The notes: generated by a model from the sequence alone, not told the origin. A DNA stretch of 26,679 nt from JBKEAD01 sp047973165 (GCA_047973165.1 JBKEBM010000221.1:1-26679); one strand, 5' to 3'. Positions 8,112 to 15,815 are shown, counted from the stretch's first letter. Program-made: numbers and translations.

Positions 8112-8944
8112 AAAACGTAGTAAAAGACCCGGTCAGCGGAGGGGATGGTAAAGGCCCCAGGATTTATTTGCTGCCTAATCTGATGACGGCGGGGAATCTT
8201 TTTTGTGGTTTTGCTGCAGTTTTAAAAATCATCGAAGCAACGCTGCTTGTGCAATCCGGGGCCGATCCGACGAGAGCTTATCACGAGGCGATTGCCTTCA
8301 TTCTCGGAGCCTGCGTTTTTGATCTTCTGGATGGCAGGCTCGCCCGTTTGGGAGGCTGCGAAAGTCCCTTTGGGCGGGAGTTCGATTCGCTGGCTGATAT
8401 TGTTTCCTTTGGTCTGGCGCCTGCTTTGATGACCTATCAGATTGTCCTGGCAGATTTTGAGAGGATTGGTGGCGTGCTGGCTTTTCTTTACCTTGTTTGC
8501 GGGGCACTCCGGTTGGCGCGTTTTAATTGTGTCGCCGCGGATGATTCGACAAATGGCTCGTCGAAAGAGTTTCAGGGCTTTCCGATTCCGGCTGCTGCAG
8601 GTTTGATTGCGTCGCTGACTCTTTTTATGCTCTGGATAAATGAAGGGCAGCGGGAGTTGGGTGCTGCCCGCTGGGTTCTTCCACCCCTGATGCTTTTTCT
8701 GTCTTTTATGATGTTCAGTCATGTGAAGTATCCGAGTTTCAAGGGATTTAACTGGCGTACGCAGAGGTCGATACCGCGTTTTCTGCTCATCATCGTCGTT
8801 ATTGTTTTTGCTGCGATGTATTATGAATGGGCACCGGCTTTGATTTTCGTTTCTTTTTTACTATATGGTTTTATTCGGCCCTTTATTTCAAATTCGCTGC
8901 GCAAGGAGATTGAGGAAGAAGGCGATGGGATGGAGAATTTGTAA
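8108..8944 (+). CDS. pssA: CDP-diacylglycerol--serine O-phosphatidyltransferase
   Basis: PssA joins serine to CDP-diacylglycerol, giving the phosphatidylserine that the upstream Psd decarboxylates; both act at the inner membrane. The 278-residue protein has several hydrophobic helices and an exact CDP-alcohol phosphotransferase motif: D72, D75-G76, A79-R80, G89, D93 and D97 with the family's spacing (DLLDGRLAR then FGREFDSLAD). The N-terminus YLLPNLMTAGNLFCGF is also typical. It overlaps psd by four bases. Its final ~60 bp, including the stop codon, is repeated in direct orientation at 24455-24514, so this 3' end looks like the entry point of the accessory block that follows. Confidence 0.96.
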   Translation: MKNVVKDPVSGGDGKGPRIYLLPNLMTAGNLFCGFAAVLKIIEATLLVQSGADPTRAYHEAIAFILGACVFDLLDGRLARLGGCESPFGREFDSLADIVSFGLAPALMTYQIVLADFERIGGVLAFLYLVCGALRLARFNCVAADDSTNGSSKEFQGFPIPAAAGLIASLTLFMLWINEGQRELGAARWVLPPLMLFLSFMMFSHVKYPSFKGFNWRTQRSIPRFLLIIVVIVFAAMYYEWAPALIFVSFLLYGFIRPFISNSLRKEIEEEGDGMENL

Positions 8945-8946
8945 AA
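8886..8946 (+). repeat. left direct repeat of the accessory block (att-like, 3' end of pssA)
   Basis: The last 59 coding bases of pssA plus two following bases match 24455-24514 in the same orientation. Over 61 aligned positions I count three substitutions and one single-base gap. The match starts abruptly at TTTCAAATTCGCTGCGCA and ends with the TAA stop in GAGAATTTGTAAAA. This copy completes an intact pssA gene, as expected of the gene-side junction of an island inserted at a gene's 3' end. Confidence 0.85.
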
Positions 8947-8965
8947 TCCTGTTTTGCCGATTTAA

Positions 8966-9126
8966 GGGCACCCCCCGGAAACCTCATTTTCAACACAGAG
9001 CTGTTCAAAATCCCGGAGACGGCGTTGAAAAGATGTCCGTTGGGACAAGGCCAGCGGTATCTTTTCGCTTTGTTCCCAAAATTTTGTCCGGTCTCTCTGC
9101 CGAAAAGCAGGTTTCCGGGTGTGCCC
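8966..9126. mobile_element. 161-bp fold-back (MITE-like) element
   Basis: The ends form an imperfect inverted repeat: 8966-8990 begins GGGCACCCCCCGGAAACCT, and the complement of 9103-9126 begins GGGCACACCCGGAAACCT; both then lead into TTTT. Pairing continues inward with CAGAG, CAAAAT and a perfect AAAAGAT/ATCTTTT pair (9028-9034 and 9059-9065), all centred near 9046. The whole unit can therefore fold into one long hairpin, typical of small non-autonomous elements. It encodes no protein. No clear target-site duplication is visible. Its right end directly abuts the GntR gene remnant. An untranslated structured RNA is an alternative reading. Confidence 0.6.
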
Positions 9127-9289
9127 TCAAACATTTCGGGGTTTCGATCACTCCGATTCGGCAGGCGATTTGCGAGCTTGAGTAAGAGGGTTGGATTAAA
9201 AAACGTCAGGGCAGCGGAACGTTTTTGGTGGATGCGTCCGCACGGTGGCACGGCCATGTGGCAGTGTTACTGGATGTAAACATCTCGAG
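9127..9289 (+). pseudogene. decayed fragment of a GntR/LacI-type regulator gene
   Basis: This 163-base stretch matches 11355-11517 of the intact regulator at 11225-12367 without gaps; I count nine mismatches, about 94% identity. It corresponds to the second half of the winged-helix domain (HFGVSITPIRQAICELE) and the first strand of the ligand-binding domain (HGHVAVLLDV). One substitution makes a TAA stop at 9183-9185 in place of a glutamine codon. Both ends of the gene are absent: the left border abuts the fold-back element and the right border runs into a tandem repeat. It cannot encode a functional regulator. High identity indicates a fairly recent duplication or a loss of a related paralogue. 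Confidence 0.85.
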
Positions 9290-9313
9290 AAAATTAAGGG
9301 CAAAATTAAGGGG
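9290..9313. repeat. 12-bp tandem duplication
   Basis: AAAATTAAGGGC (9290-9301) is followed at once by AAAATTAAGGGG (9302-9313), differing only in the last base. It lies at the junction between the GntR fragment and the end of the AraC-type gene, and covers that gene's stop codon. It may be a scar of the rearrangement that truncated the fragment. Confidence 0.6.
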
Positions 9314-10163
9314 CAGGTAATCTGTTGTAGAGCCGCCCTTTCAATTCGACTTCTTTTCGGTAGGCCGAAGGCGATTGGCCAAATTTTCTGCGAAACCGGT
9401 TTGAGAAATAAAAGGCACTGGCAAAACCACATTCATCGGCCACCTCCCCGACCCGCATTCCCCCCGAACGCAAAAGCTGCATCGCACGTTGAAGTCGCAC
9501 TTCCTCAAGATATTGCCGTGGAGCCATTCCTGTCTGCTCCCGAAAAAGATGTGCCAGTCTCGAGACGGACATCCCGCAAACTTTAGCTAAATCCGGTACC
9601 GATATTTCCTCCTGAGATGCCTTCGCCAACACGTCAATCGCATGACGCACGCGTGCATCAAGGTGTCGGTGTTGGTCCACCGAGTTAATCCAGATCAAGG
9701 CTCGCTCCAGACTATTCACCGCAAGGTCCATGCCCTCCGGATATTGTTGCAGGACAAACCTTTCTACATCCGCCATCGCATCCGTTACCTTTCGAAAAAC
9801 AAATGCATCCGAAATCTGTATCATCCTCAATCCGCGGGTGTGCTCCGGCCAGCTCAGCCACTTCCCCCACTGAGGCTGTGGATAAAAATGACTCCACTTC
9901 AAATGCCAATGCCCTGTCTTTTTCTCCGTGCCATACAAATGCCGAACCCCCGGTTGATACAGTGTCACCGTGCCTTTCGTGGAGATCACCGGCTCTCCTC
10001 CGGTCGAAACCTTCCCGCTTCCTCCGATGGTGACAATTAAAAGCCAGTCTTCTGTCCCCTTTGAACGCCGCTCCTCATAGTCCGCCCCCATGTGACTTGT
10101 GCTTGCATACAGCGTCATCGGGGTCTCATGCGCATCCTCACGCGAGATACGTTTTTTCTTCAT
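9306..10163 (-). CDS. AraC-family transcriptional regulator
   Basis: This 285-residue protein has a cupin-like N-terminal sensing domain (about residues 1-150, with YQPGVRHLYGT and a tryptophan-rich segment HWHLKWSHFYPQPQWGKW) and a C-terminal AraC DNA-binding domain with two helix-turn-helix motifs. The first lies in ISVPDLAKVCGMSVSRLAHLF. The second lies in VGEVADECGFASAFYFSNRF, followed by RKFGQSPSAYRK, the family signature. Such regulators usually bind a small molecule, often a sugar, and activate nearby genes. It is divergent from the PhyH gene across an 87-bp gap, which makes that gene its most likely target. No Shine-Dalgarno sequence precedes the ATG. Confidence 0.93.
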   Translation of the reverse strand: MKKKRISREDAHETPMTLYASTSHMGADYEERRSKGTEDWLLIVTIGGSGKVSTGGEPVISTKGTVTLYQPGVRHLYGTEKKTGHWHLKWSHFYPQPQWGKWLSWPEHTRGLRMIQISDAFVFRKVTDAMADVERFVLQQYPEGMDLAVNSLERALIWINSVDQHRHLDARVRHAIDVLAKASQEEISVPDLAKVCGMSVSRLAHLFREQTGMAPRQYLEEVRLQRAMQLLRSGGMRVGEVADECGFASAFYFSNRFRRKFGQSPSAYRKEVELKGRLYNRLPAP

Positions 10164-10189
10164 GACAGAATCATATAGGTTTTTAGCAG

Positions 10190-10221
10190 ATCAAGCCATT
10201 CTCATTTTCGCTTATCTTGAT
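10190..10221. promoter_or_regulatory. candidate operator between araC-type and PhyH genes
   Basis: ATCAAG (10190-10195) and CTTGAT (10216-10221) are inverted half-sites with centres 26 bases apart, in the middle of the only gap between the divergent AraC-type regulator and PhyH genes. Short half-sites like these can arise by chance; the position is the main support. Confidence 0.25.
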
Positions 10222-10250
10222 AGCTTTACTTCAACTTAACAAAGCCAATC

Positions 10251-11072
10251 ATGATAAATAAAACAGATATTCTAAGGCCATTTGATCAACTCAAAGTCCA
10301 ATACGAAAAAGATGGATTCTGTCTTGTGGATGGGATGTTTACCAAATCCGAATTGCAGGAAATCGAAGATTTTTTCGAAGATTACAAAACGCATGGGGAA
10401 AAAATTTTTGACGGAAAATCAACCTATCAGGAAATCGATCCAGGCAAACGTCAGGTTCGCGCCATGCATCCACATCGCTACAGCCAACGTGCCATGGATT
10501 GGCTGACCAATCCGAAGATCGCCAAAATTCTGGAATTTCTTTTGGAGCGTCCCGCTCTCGGTGTGCAAACCATGTATTTTTACAAGCCTCCTGGATCAAT
10601 AGGGCACGGTATGCATCAGGATAATTTTTACCTGATCGCCGCACCGTCCACCTGCATCGCAGCATGGACAGCAATCGATGATGCCACGCTCGACAATGGG
10701 TGTCTCTACGTAGCACCCGGTTCCCATCGTCTGGATATTCAGTGCCCAAAAGATGGAGAAAAAGAATACTGGATGGGTTACGAAGGAAGCCACATTTCCA
10801 GATTTCCGAGGGACTACAAACCGATTCCGGTTCCGGTAAAAAGAGGGCAAACACTCTTTTTCCACGGCAACCTGATTCACGGTTCGGGTCCCAACCGGAC
10901 CAGGGACCGCCACCGCAGAACCTTCATCGGACACTATGTTGATGAGGCGACTGAGCATATTTCAAAATTCTACCATCCCGTCGTGAACATGAACCAGGAG
11001 GTCGTTTCCGGCATTGCCGAATACGCCGGTGGAGGCCCGTGCGGCGACGACTGGCAGGGTGGCGTTCACTGA
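10251..11072 (+). CDS. phytanoyl-CoA dioxygenase (PhyH) family Fe(II)/2-oxoglutarate oxygenase
   Basis: The 273-residue product shows the double-stranded beta-helix iron-binding triad of PhyH-type oxygenases: H122 and D124 in GHGMHQDNFYL, and H210 in GNLIHGSGPN. R222 or R223 is placed to hold 2-oxoglutarate. The stretch LDNGCLYVAPGSH between them is also characteristic. Such enzymes hydroxylate a small molecule using oxygen and 2-oxoglutarate, giving succinate and CO2. Bacterial members act on varied substrates such as ectoine, amino acids and secondary metabolites; the substrate here is unknown. No signal peptide is present. It is divergent from an AraC regulator and followed by a structured gap before the GntR/LacI-type gene. 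Confidence 0.92.
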   Translation: MINKTDILRPFDQLKVQYEKDGFCLVDGMFTKSELQEIEDFFEDYKTHGEKIFDGKSTYQEIDPGKRQVRAMHPHRYSQRAMDWLTNPKIAKILEFLLERPALGVQTMYFYKPPGSIGHGMHQDNFYLIAAPSTCIAAWTAIDDATLDNGCLYVAPGSHRLDIQCPKDGEKEYWMGYEGSHISRFPRDYKPIPVPVKRGQTLFFHGNLIHGSGPNRTRDRHRRTFIGHYVDEATEHISKFYHPVVNMNQEVVSGIAEYAGGGPCGDDWQGGVH

Positions 11073-11097
11073 TCCGCCCGCTGAACAGCATCCCCCG

Positions 11098-11146
11098 AGC
11101 CCGTCGATGAGACACTCTGCCACCTCATCGACAGGTGGTCAGGGCT
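11098..11146 (+). terminator. structured intergenic hairpins after the PhyH gene
   Basis: GTCGATGAG (11103-11111) and CTCATCGAC (11124-11132) are perfect 9-bp inverted repeats. AGCCC (11098-11102) and GGGCT (11142-11146) could extend that stem around a bulge. An alternative hairpin, CCACCT (11120-11125) with AGGTGG (11133-11138), shares bases with the first, so the two cannot form together. No T tract follows at once; a run of T appears about 25 bases later. A termination role is plausible by position, but a regulatory leader for the next gene is possible. Confidence 0.4.
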
Positions 11147-11224
11147 TGGTTGGGAGAGTTGTTTTGAATATTTTTTTTAAAATTTATCTTGCTTTCTTTA
11201 AAATATAACTATGAATTTATAACT

Positions 11225-12367
11225 ATGTTTCAAAGGGGTAAAAACTTTGGTAAATTGAGCCGCCAGCCACTTTACCAACAGGTAAAGGAAGCCATCGTCA
11301 AATCACTAGCCTGCATGAAACCAGGTGATCGTCTTCCCACAGAGGCGGATTACATCAAACATTTCGGGGTTTCGATCACTCCGGTTCGGCAGGCGATTCG
11401 CGAGCTTGAGCAAGAGGGTTGGATTGAAAAACGTCAGGGCAGCGGAACATTTTTGCTGGATGCGTCCGCACGGCGGCACGGCCATGTGGCAGTGTTACTG
11501 GATGTAGACATCACGAGCGAGAATCTCTCGCCCTACTGGCTAAAAATTGTGTGGGAGCTACAGAAGGCACTTGAGGCAGAGGGCTTTTCGGCTCGGCCAT
11601 ATTTCGGAAATCTACCATTGGGAACCGAAGCAGACAGCCTGACATGCCGTTATCTTTTGGATGATGTTTACCTGAACCGAGTGCAAGGCATGATCGGATT
11701 TTTCATCAAGCGCAATCCCGCCTGGACCGAGCTTTTCTCGAAAAAAAATATTCCAGTAAATGATCCCGAGTGTGAATGGAGGATCGAGACCAGCAGAAAG
11801 AGCACGGAGACTTTCCTGCGGGCCACTCTGAAGCACTTTCGGGACCGTGGGTGTAAGTATATTTCTACTCTGACCTGGGAAAGTAACGCAGATGGACGCC
11901 ATATTTACAGCCAACTTTTACCGAAGCTGGGAGCCGAATATGGATTCGAAACAGACTCTCGCCTAATGGATATCACGGCCGGTGCCTGGGAGCAGGGTAT
12001 GGGATGGGAACGCTTTCGTGATATTTGGCAAAGCAGCAGACAAAAGCCGGATGCCTTGATCATCGGGGATGATATGTTGTTTGCGGATGCTCAGGAAGCG
12101 ATTCAAAATTTAAGAATATCCGTGCCCGACGAGTTGTGCGTTGCGGTGCGTTCATCCGATGCCGTGAACCTGAATCCACAATTTCCCATATACAACTGCC
12201 AGCTTCAATGCGCCCCTCAGGCTGCACTCTTTGCGGCACAAATCAAGGCACTCATTGAGGGCTCTCCAACTCCACCGCCTGTGGCAAACCCTTATGTTCA
12301 AGAATTTTTGCTTGCCAATACCACTTCTCCCGACACCACCCAACCCTATCAATTGAATACGAAATAA
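11225..12367 (+). CDS. GntR-type winged-helix regulator with LacI-type ligand-binding domain
   Basis: The first ~75 residues form a GntR winged helix (SRQPLYQQVKEAIVKSLACM, then LPTEADYIKHFGVSITPVRQAIRELEQEGWIEKRQGSGTF). Residues from about 82 to 365 form a LacI/periplasmic-binding-protein-like domain, starting HGHVAVLLDVD and including DALIIGDDMLFADAQEAI. This AraR-like arrangement binds a sugar or related effector and usually represses nearby catabolic genes. The ATG at 11225 is preferred to a TTG at 11189 because it starts close to the winged helix. It lies 28 bases upstream of the long gene train from 12396, its probable target. A decayed copy of its bases 11355-11517 lies at 9127-9289. 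Confidence 0.92.
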   Translation: MFQRGKNFGKLSRQPLYQQVKEAIVKSLACMKPGDRLPTEADYIKHFGVSITPVRQAIRELEQEGWIEKRQGSGTFLLDASARRHGHVAVLLDVDITSENLSPYWLKIVWELQKALEAEGFSARPYFGNLPLGTEADSLTCRYLLDDVYLNRVQGMIGFFIKRNPAWTELFSKKNIPVNDPECEWRIETSRKSTETFLRATLKHFRDRGCKYISTLTWESNADGRHIYSQLLPKLGAEYGFETDSRLMDITAGAWEQGMGWERFRDIWQSSRQKPDALIIGDDMLFADAQEAIQNLRISVPDELCVAVRSSDAVNLNPQFPIYNCQLQCAPQAALFAAQIKALIEGSPTPPPVANPYVQEFLLANTTSPDTTQPYQLNTK

Positions 12368-12395
12368 ATAAAATAATAAAACTATAACTCCACAT

Positions 12396-13292
12396 ATGAA
12401 AACGAAACCCTACCTACCCCTGATAGCTGCAGCCTGCTTTGCGCTCGGAAGCACACAAGCTCAGCAACCCTACACCGCAGATGGAAACACCATGCTCCTC
12501 TATCATTTCGATCAGAATTCCGGTGCCACCGCCGCACCCGACAGCAGTGGAAACGGACGTAATGCCACGTATGGAAGTGGCACGACGTCCGGCCTGACTT
12601 CCGCCACCGGTCTGGACAGGGCATTTTCCGGCACAGACACCAACACAGGACGGGTCTTTTACACCGATCCGACAACTCCCGGCACCGATTCATTTCTTTA
12701 CGATATGGTCAACAATGACTTCACCGTTGAAATGTGGGTCAAGTTTGACGACGTTACATTCAGCACCGGAGGAAACCGTCGTCTGTTCGCCATCCAGCCA
12801 ACCGGCTCGACGGATGTGGACTTGCAGCTCTCAATTATCAACTATAGCAATGCAACCTACGGCGGAGCCCTGTCGCTTGGAAATACCGGTGCCCTCAACC
12901 GCACCTTCACCACCACCCCCTACAATTGGGTGGCCGATGAATGGTATCACATTGCAATCGCCGTCACGACAACAGGAGGAACCAACACCGCCAATTTTTA
13001 CATCAATCAGGCCGGTGATTCCGCAACGCCTACGCCCTGGGCTACCACCACATTTGGGTCTTTGACACCCTCGAGTTCCACATCCACCCGAACGATTTCC
13101 TTTGGCAACATGTATGGAAACAACGGGGACAGTTATTTCCCCGGTGTGATCGACGAGGTGCGCGTTTCCAATATCGCCCGCACGGAATTTCAGACCCTCA
13201 TACCAGAACCGTCTGTGGCAGCACTCTCCCTCACAGCTCTCGCCGGATTTCTGTTCCGGAAAAAGTGGAAACGTTCATATCTCACAAAATGA
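12396..13292 (+). CDS. secreted LamG-like domain protein with PEP-CTERM sorting signal
   Basis: The 298-residue protein has a signal peptide (cleavage likely after TQA, about residue 22). A LamG/concanavalin-A-like jelly-roll follows, with LYHFDQNSG, DSSGNGRNATYG, FTVEMWVKF, WYHIAIAV and GVIDEVRVSNIART. The C-terminus has PEP at about residue 270, a short hydrophobic helix and a basic RKKWKR tail: the PEP-CTERM signal recognised by exosortase. It should be exported and processed at the cell envelope, where the LamG fold could bind glycans. No exosortase is in the window. Its TGA overlaps the next gene's ATG (ATGA at 13289), so the two are translationally coupled. Confidence 0.92.
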   Translation: MKTKPYLPLIAAACFALGSTQAQQPYTADGNTMLLYHFDQNSGATAAPDSSGNGRNATYGSGTTSGLTSATGLDRAFSGTDTNTGRVFYTDPTTPGTDSFLYDMVNNDFTVEMWVKFDDVTFSTGGNRRLFAIQPTGSTDVDLQLSIINYSNATYGGALSLGNTGALNRTFTTTPYNWVADEWYHIAIAVTTTGGTNTANFYINQAGDSATPTPWATTTFGSLTPSSSTSTRTISFGNMYGNNGDSYFPGVIDEVRVSNIARTEFQTLIPEPSVAALSLTALAGFLFRKKWKRSYLTK

Positions 13293-14383
13293 AAGTTGGA
13301 ATCCTTGGTGCCGGTGCCATGGGTCGAACCGTGGTGGGACATCTGCAACAATCCCCGGATGTAAAGGAGATCGTGGCCTATGACATCAGCACCGATTCGC
13401 TGAAAAAAACACATACGGAATTCGCTGTCAGCAGCACCGATTCGCTGAATCAGATTCTGGATGACGAGGCAGTAAAGGTTGTCTTTATAACGGCCGCCAA
13501 CGGCGCACACAAAGAACTTGCCCTTGCCTCGCTTGAAGCAGGAAAAGCCGTAATGTGCGAAAAACCCATGGCCAACTCCCTGGAGGAATCCCGGGAAATG
13601 GCCGAAACTGCCGAACGGCTAAACGGGTTTCTGCAAATCGGATTCGAGCTGCGCTACTCGCATCTCTATGCAAAAACAAAGCACTGGATTGATGAGGGAC
13701 GCATCGGACAAATCCGCAACCTGCACTGCAACTACATCACTTCCTCAAGCTGGCTCCGCGACTCCTGGCGTACTCGAAAACAACAGGGCGGCAGCATGTT
13801 TGGAGAAAAACTATCTCATTATGTTGACCTCCCCCGCTGGTGGACCGGCTCTGAAGTGACCGAGGTACATGCTACATCCGCTCCCAATGTGATTCCCTTT
13901 TACGAAGTGCGGGACAACTATCATTCCACCTGCACCTTTGAGAATGGCACCGTCAGCCACCTGACCTTTATCATGCCATTTGCCAGCACGATGAAATTCA
14001 CCGATCCGCTCATCGACCGTCTGGATGAGCAAAAAGACCTTGGTTACGAGCTACGGTATTTGATCGTAGGCACCGAAGGTGCAATCGAAACAAATGTTTT
14101 CCGCCGAACGCTCAAACACTGGGTTTTCAAAGAAACAGAAAAAGGTTTTTCCAGCGATCTGGTGGAGACGCACACTTGGAAAGCGGAGCAGGATCAATCC
14201 TACATCCACAACACCTGCGACCAGACACACGACATCATCCGCCGCGTGCGCGACGGCCTGCCGCCATCCATTTCGCCCTGGGATGCACTCGAAACGATGA
14301 AAGTGTGCGAAGCCGCCGAGCTTTCTGCTGAGCAGAACCGTCCGGTTCCGATGACGAGAAGCCGCGAAGTCGCTGTTGCTTGA
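13289..14383 (+). CDS. Gfo/Idh/MocA-family NAD(P)-dependent oxidoreductase
   Basis: This 364-residue protein opens with a Rossmann motif (VGILGAGAMGRTVVGHL) and carries TAANGAHKELALASLEAGKAVMCEKPM, with the conserved EKP of the family, followed by a C-terminal alpha/beta substrate domain (QGGSMFGEKLSHYVDLPRWW). It should interconvert a sugar, polyol or uronate and its keto form in the cytoplasm. The start is the ATG at 13289, inside the ATGA overlap with the LamG gene; a GTG at 13265 would add eight unsupported residues. Its stop lies two bases before the SGNH gene. Sequence is distant from the oxidoreductase at 4102. The placement suggests it processes a product of the secreted enzymes. Confidence 0.92.
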   Translation: MKVGILGAGAMGRTVVGHLQQSPDVKEIVAYDISTDSLKKTHTEFAVSSTDSLNQILDDEAVKVVFITAANGAHKELALASLEAGKAVMCEKPMANSLEESREMAETAERLNGFLQIGFELRYSHLYAKTKHWIDEGRIGQIRNLHCNYITSSSWLRDSWRTRKQQGGSMFGEKLSHYVDLPRWWTGSEVTEVHATSAPNVIPFYEVRDNYHSTCTFENGTVSHLTFIMPFASTMKFTDPLIDRLDEQKDLGYELRYLIVGTEGAIETNVFRRTLKHWVFKETEKGFSSDLVETHTWKAEQDQSYIHNTCDQTHDIIRRVRDGLPPSISPWDALETMKVCEAAELSAEQNRPVPMTRSREVAVA

Positions 14384-14385
14384 TT

Positions 14386-15126
14386 ATGTTATCCCGGGTC
14401 ACCTTCTTCCTGTTTGCAGCGGGAGTATTGTTGCAGGCTGCTGACCCACCCGCAGCCACGCCTCGGCCGCGCGAGCAGGAATGGTGTAAAAACCACCACA
14501 AAGCACTCAACCACAAAGCACAGCGCGGCGGGTTTGACGTGATGTTGCTGGGCGACTCGATCACCTGGGAATGGGACGTGAGCGGACGAAAAGAAAGCGA
14601 GGAAAATGGCCTGAGAGTCTGGCCCGAACTGGCAGAACTTCGTCCCGCCACCTTTGGCGTGCCCGGCGACCGCACTGAACACCTGCTCTGGCGTCTGCTC
14701 AACGGCAACCTCCAAACCCCGGAGGTACCAAAAACCATCGTGCTCATGATCGGCACAAACAATACCGGCCAGCGAAAAGATTCTCCCGAAGACATCGCAT
14801 CCGGAGTTCGCGCTATTCTTGAGGTCATTCGCACACGCTTCCCTCTGGCCAATGTGCTGCTCTACGGAATTTTTCCACGGGGAAAATCGCCCGAAGCTGC
14901 CGACCGAAAAAACAACACCGCCGCAAACAAACTGCTTGAGCAACTTGCCGATGGCGGGAAGGTGCGCTATGTGAACCTGGACCCCGAATTTCTGAACGAG
15001 GACGGCTCACTGAACGAGGCACGGTTCCGCGACGGGCTTCATCTCAGTGAATCCGGATACCGAATCTGGGCCGAATCGCTGAAAAGGGAAATTTCCGCAA
15101 CCCAACAAATTGCCCGTGAGAAATAG
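14386..15126 (+). CDS. secreted SGNH/GDSL hydrolase (PAF-acetylhydrolase-like esterase)
   Basis: The 246-residue product begins with a signal peptide (about residues 1-20, ending LLQAAD). All four SGNH blocks are visible: the nucleophile S58 in GDSITW, a block II glycine in FGVPGDRTEHLLWRL, N125 in IGTNN, and D216 and H219 in DGLHLSESGY. Members deacylate lipids or remove acetyl and other acyl groups from carbohydrates; alongside glycosidase genes a carbohydrate esterase role is likely but inferred. The ATG at 14386 follows the previous stop by two bases. Its last 11 bases overlap the GTG start proposed for the next gene. Confidence 0.93.
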   Translation: MLSRVTFFLFAAGVLLQAADPPAATPRPREQEWCKNHHKALNHKAQRGGFDVMLLGDSITWEWDVSGRKESEENGLRVWPELAELRPATFGVPGDRTEHLLWRLLNGNLQTPEVPKTIVLMIGTNNTGQRKDSPEDIASGVRAILEVIRTRFPLANVLLYGIFPRGKSPEAADRKNNTAANKLLEQLADGGKVRYVNLDPEFLNEDGSLNEARFRDGLHLSESGYRIWAESLKREISATQQIAREK

Positions 15127-15814
15127 GGCTACAGCCGCATTCACTCTTCTTGAGCTGCTTGGAGGCGTAGCAATAGTGCTCGCTTTGCTTGCGTTGCTGG
15201 CACCGCTTGTGACGAAGCTGAAGGAAAAATCGCAAAGCGTTCAGTGCATCGCAAACCTGCGTGCTTTGCATACGGCCACCCACGCCTATGCCGGAGAAAA
15301 TCAGGGCGAGCTGCCCGTAGATCGGAGCAACCGCAGCACCGGCCAAAGCTGGTATATCCCACTCACCAAATATCTGGCACACCCGGGATTCAAAAAATAC
15401 AAGCCGCCCTATTTTTGCCCCTCCATCTCCGTAGCCAAAGGCGGTGGCAACACGGGGTGGACAAACTATGCCATCAACAGCAACCTCTACGAAGGCGGAG
15501 CCAATCTGGGCCCGGCACCTCCCGGCCCCGGACAGGCAGATTTCATGGCCGCCCGCCAGGCACCGCGCATTTTTCGCTACAACAAAAAAGCCCTCTATCT
15601 GGAATCATCCGATGGAGATGAAGGGGCCTGGTTCCGGGTTAGCGGAGCACGCTACAACACCCAATGGCGGGTAACCCACGCCGTGCACGGCGACCGCCTC
15701 AACGTCATCTTCCTCGACGGACATGCCGAAAGTCCACGTGTTTTCCCACGCACCATCAATGCCGACGGCGACCTCAATGAGCTGCAAGCAAAATGGTTCT
15801 GGCCCGTCCAGTAA
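15116..15814 (+). CDS. prepilin-like protein with H-X9-DG domain
   Basis: The N-terminus is a type IV prepilin/pseudopilin signal: a short basic leader (RNRATAA), then FTLLELLGGVAIVLALLALL with glutamate at +5 of the mature protein. The predicted prepilin peptidase site is Ala8-Phe9 rather than the usual Gly-Phe. After the hydrophobic helix comes a globular domain ending in H-X9-DG (VHGDRLNVIFLDGHAE), the hallmark of a family expanded in Planctomycetota, Verrucomicrobiota and Lentisphaerota. Function is unknown; surface pseudopilin-like roles are suspected. The GTG at 15116 is chosen because it gives a normal short leader; a TTG at 15110 is the alternative. The gene overlaps the SGNH gene and stops one base before the CBM9-like gene. 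Confidence 0.88.
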   Translation: MRNRATAAFTLLELLGGVAIVLALLALLAPLVTKLKEKSQSVQCIANLRALHTATHAYAGENQGELPVDRSNRSTGQSWYIPLTKYLAHPGFKKYKPPYFCPSISVAKGGGNTGWTNYAINSNLYEGGANLGPAPPGPGQADFMAARQAPRIFRYNKKALYLESSDGDEGAWFRVSGARYNTQWRVTHAVHGDRLNVIFLDGHAESPRVFPRTINADGDLNELQAKWFWPVQ

Positions 15815-15815
15815 A

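Noticed and set aside
8865..9185. 106-codon plus-strand frame spanning the pssA end
   Set aside because: It runs out of frame through pssA, then across the fold-back element and into the GntR remnant, where it stops. It is a chance fusion of unrelated pieces; only its last part reflects real gene ancestry.
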